From positions 1 through 64,000 of the forward strand of contig NZ_AOIB01000013.1 of NCBI RefSeq assembly GCF_000337675.1: a DNA stretch of 64,000 nucleotides, read 5' to 3'. A program made the translations under genes and the position numbers. The number at the start of each line of letters is the position of its first letter. The stretch's first letter is position 1. Below are positions 62,253 through 64,000 of the stretch, piece after piece. A model generated the notes under the pieces. That model saw only the letters and a list, made by a program, of their open reading frames with translations, made no database searches and was not told where the DNA came from. Source of the DNA: Natronococcus amylolyticus DSM 10524. Lineage in GTDB: Archaea > Halobacteriota > Halobacteria > Halobacteriales > Natrialbaceae.

Positions 62253-63509
62253 ATGACAGGGCAGGCGAACCCATTCGAGAGTCTCCAGTCACAGATCGAC
62301 GAGGCCGCCGCCTACCTCGACGTCGAGGACGACGTCATCGAGCGGCTCAAACACCCCGAGCGGGTCCTCGAGACGAACCTGACGATCGAACTCGACGACG
62401 GCTCGCTCGAGCGGTTCAAGGCCTTCCGCTCGCAGTTCAACGGCGACCGCGGCCCGTACAAAGGTGGCATTCGCTACCACCCCGACGTCAACCGCGACGA
62501 GGTGAAGGCGCTGTCGGGCTGGATGGTCTACAAGTGCGCGACCGTCGACATCCCCTACGGCGGCGGAAAGGGCGGGATCGTCATCGATCCGAAGGAGTAC
62601 TCGGAAGCCGAACTCGAGCGTCTCACTCGCGCGTTCGCGAAGGAGCTTCGGCCGATGGTCGGCGAGGACCGCGACATCCCCGCCCCCGACGTGAACACGG
62701 GCCAGCGGGAGATGAACTGGATCAAGGACACCTACGAGACCCTGGAGAACACCACCAAGCCGGGGGTCGTCACGGGCAAGAACCTCGCCAGCGGCGGCAG
62801 CGAGGGCCGCGTCGAGGCGACCGGGCGTTCGACGGTGCTCGCCGCCCGCGAAGCCTTCGACTACCTCGGGAAGGACCTCGAGGGCGCGACCGTCGCGGTC
62901 CAGGGGTACGGCAACGCCGGCTGGATCGCCGCCAAGCTGATCGAGGAGATGGGCGCGACCGTCGTCGCCGCCAGCGACTCGAGCGGCGGGATCTACAACG
63001 CCGACGGCTTCGACCCCGTCGCCGCGAAGGAACACAAGAACGAGACCGGCAGCATCGTCGGCTACGAGGAGGGCGACGAGGAGCTCACCAACGAGGACGT
63101 CCTGACGATGGACGTCGACCTGCTGATCCCCGCGGCCCTCGAGAACGCGATCGACGCCGACCTCGCCGAGGACGTCTCGGCCGACGTCATCTCGGAGGCC
63201 GCCAACGGGCCGCTCACCCCGGAGGCCGACGCGATCCTCGCCGAGGGGGACGCCTTCGTTATCCCGGACATCCTCGCCAACGCCGGCGGGGTCACCGTCT
63301 CGTACTTCGAGTGGGTCCAGAACCGCCAGCGCTTCTACTGGGACGAACAGAAGGTCAACGAGGAACTCGAGGAGCACATCGTCGACGCCTTCGATGCCCT
63401 GGTCGAGACGATCGAGGAGAACGACCTCGAGAACCCCCGCACCGCGGCCTACGTGGTCGCGATCGAGCGCGTCGCGAACGCCTTCGAGGAAGCCGGCAGC
63501 TTCCCGTAG
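62253..63509 (+). CDS. gdhB: Glutamate dehydrogenase (second paralogue)
   Basis: The 418-residue enzyme has [20 protein letters not shown] with the substrate-binding Lys (about residues 106-125), [19 protein letters not shown] and [20 protein letters not shown] for NAD(P). It is about half identical by eye to the copy at 14538-15812 ([21 protein letters not shown] shared). The two may differ in coenzyme or direction. It has its own AT-rich upstream region (62175-62215). Confidence 0.93.
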   Translation: MTGQANPFESLQSQIDEAAAYLDVEDDVIERLKHPERVLETNLTIELDDGSLERFKAFRSQFNGDRGPYKGGIRYHPDVNRDEVKALSGWMVYKCATVDIPYGGGKGGIVIDPKEYSEAELERLTRAFAKELRPMVGEDRDIPAPDVNTGQREMNWIKDTYETLENTTKPGVVTGKNLASGGSEGRVEATGRSTVLAAREAFDYLGKDLEGATVAVQGYGNAGWIAAKLIEEMGATVVAASDSSGGIYNADGFDPVAAKEHKNETGSIVGYEEGDEELTNEDVLTMDVDLLIPAALENAIDADLAEDVSADVISEAANGPLTPEADAILAEGDAFVIPDILANAGGVTVSYFEWVQNRQRFYWDEQKVNEELEEHIVDAFDALVETIEENDLENPRTAAYVVAIERVANAFEEAGSFP

Positions 63510-63590
63510 TCTCCGGGATGTCGGACCGGCGACACGACCGCGAACACGTCGACATGTTTTTGCCGACCCGGACGGACCGATCGACAGAGC

Positions 63591-64000
63591 GTGATCCGAG
63601 ACCGGCTCTCCCGGTACCGCGAGCGCGTCCGCCGGGAGCTGACGACCGCCCTCCGCGAGGAACACACCCCCCATGAGGTGGGACTGAGCTTCGCGATCGG
63701 AATCTTCGTGACGGCCATGCCGACCGGGGGGCTCGGGATCGGCCTGCTCGCCGGGCTCGCGGCGTGGTGGTCGTGGGTCAGCAAGCCCGCGATCATCGCG
63801 TCGATCGCCGTACTCAACCCGCTGGTCAAACCCGCCGTCTACGTCGGCAGCTACCAGGTCGGCGGGCTCATTTTCGGCGAGCGGCCGCTTCGCTCGAGCA
63901 CAACGGACACCTCGCTGCTCGAGACCGCGGGGATCGTCGTCCGACAGCTCCTGGTCGGCAACCTCCTGATCGCCGCGGCGCTGTCGGCCTCGAGTTACGT
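63591..64000 (+). CDS. DUF2062 membrane protein, truncated at the window end
   Basis: The frame from GTG 63591 runs off the window, giving 136 residues so far. It begins VIRDRLSRYRERVRRELTTA, then EEHTPHEVGLSFAIGIFVTA and MPTGGLGIGLLAGLAAWW, the DUF2062 pattern (H-x2-x-x-x-x-F-x-G-x-F). At least three helices follow. The family is membrane-embedded and uncharacterised. No in-frame ATG gives a better start. Confidence 0.78.
   Translation, partial: MIRDRLSRYRERVRRELTTALREEHTPHEVGLSFAIGIFVTAMPTGGLGIGLLAGLAAWWSWVSKPAIIASIAVLNPLVKPAVYVGSYQVGGLIFGERPLRSSTTDTSLLETAGIVVRQLLVGNLLIAAALSASSY

Overview
The window is a high-GC archaeal chromosome segment from a halophilic euryarchaeon (Halobacteria; the gene content fits the Natrialbales broadly, but no genus is claimed). 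The evidence is the very acidic proteome, Tat signals on most exported proteins, leaderless-type promoters with a TATA box about 26 bases before the start, HalOD1, HTH-10 and DUF7560-type haloarchaeal families, an Orc1/Cdc6 gene beside ORB repeats, and an intron-containing tRNA-Gln. Bases 1-14 are the end of the Tn5/Nextera mosaic end, so the left edge is a contig end with residual sequencing adapter.

Region by region: 0-2.4 kb holds a truncated gene, an aminotransferase, an HNH nuclease and tRNA-Gln(TTG). 2.5-4.7 kb has a lipoprotein, an acetyltransferase and a winged-helix regulator. 4.9-10.4 kb is a three-gene operon for an exported type II (NarG-like) molybdenum reductase: catalytic subunit, iron-sulfur subunit and TorD-type chaperone, with no membrane subunit. 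10.7-12.0 kb is an Mrp-like ATPase. 12.0-14.5 kb is a replication origin: five ORB-type repeats, an AT-rich core carrying nine CTAG sites in 186 bp, and orc1/cdc6. 14.5-33 kb is mainly core metabolism: glutamate dehydrogenase, acyl-CoA carboxylase, an aldolase/FBPase/ADP-dependent kinase cluster, beta-oxidation enzymes, squalene/phytoene synthase, a CtaA-CtaB fusion and a DsbA-like lipoprotein.

34-39.5 kb is a visibly AT-richer accessory island. It carries a frameshifted sensor kinase, a frameshifted HalOD1 gene, small zinc proteins, an HTH-10 regulator, a DUF6653 protein, a degenerate dispersed repeat in four copies, and a duplicated promoter region. 39.5-43.2 kb has an aldo/keto reductase, a geranylgeranyl reductase-family flavoprotein and an F420-type oxidoreductase.

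43.3-52.2 kb is a maltose/maltodextrin locus: alpha-glucosidase, two permeases and a binding protein on the minus strand, diverging from the ATPase and a second GH13 enzyme. 52.3-58 kb has an ABC-2 exporter, a P450, PPOX and Gfo/Idh/MocA proteins and a DUF420 membrane protein. 58-61.3 kb is a cluster of small regulators: a HalOD1 protein, a winged-helix protein, two 45-51-residue zinc proteins, each divergent from a Cys-bearing HTH-10 activator, and a PPOX protein. The window ends with a CitE-type lyase, a second glutamate dehydrogenase and a truncated DUF2062 gene.

All family calls come from reading motifs; no database search was run.
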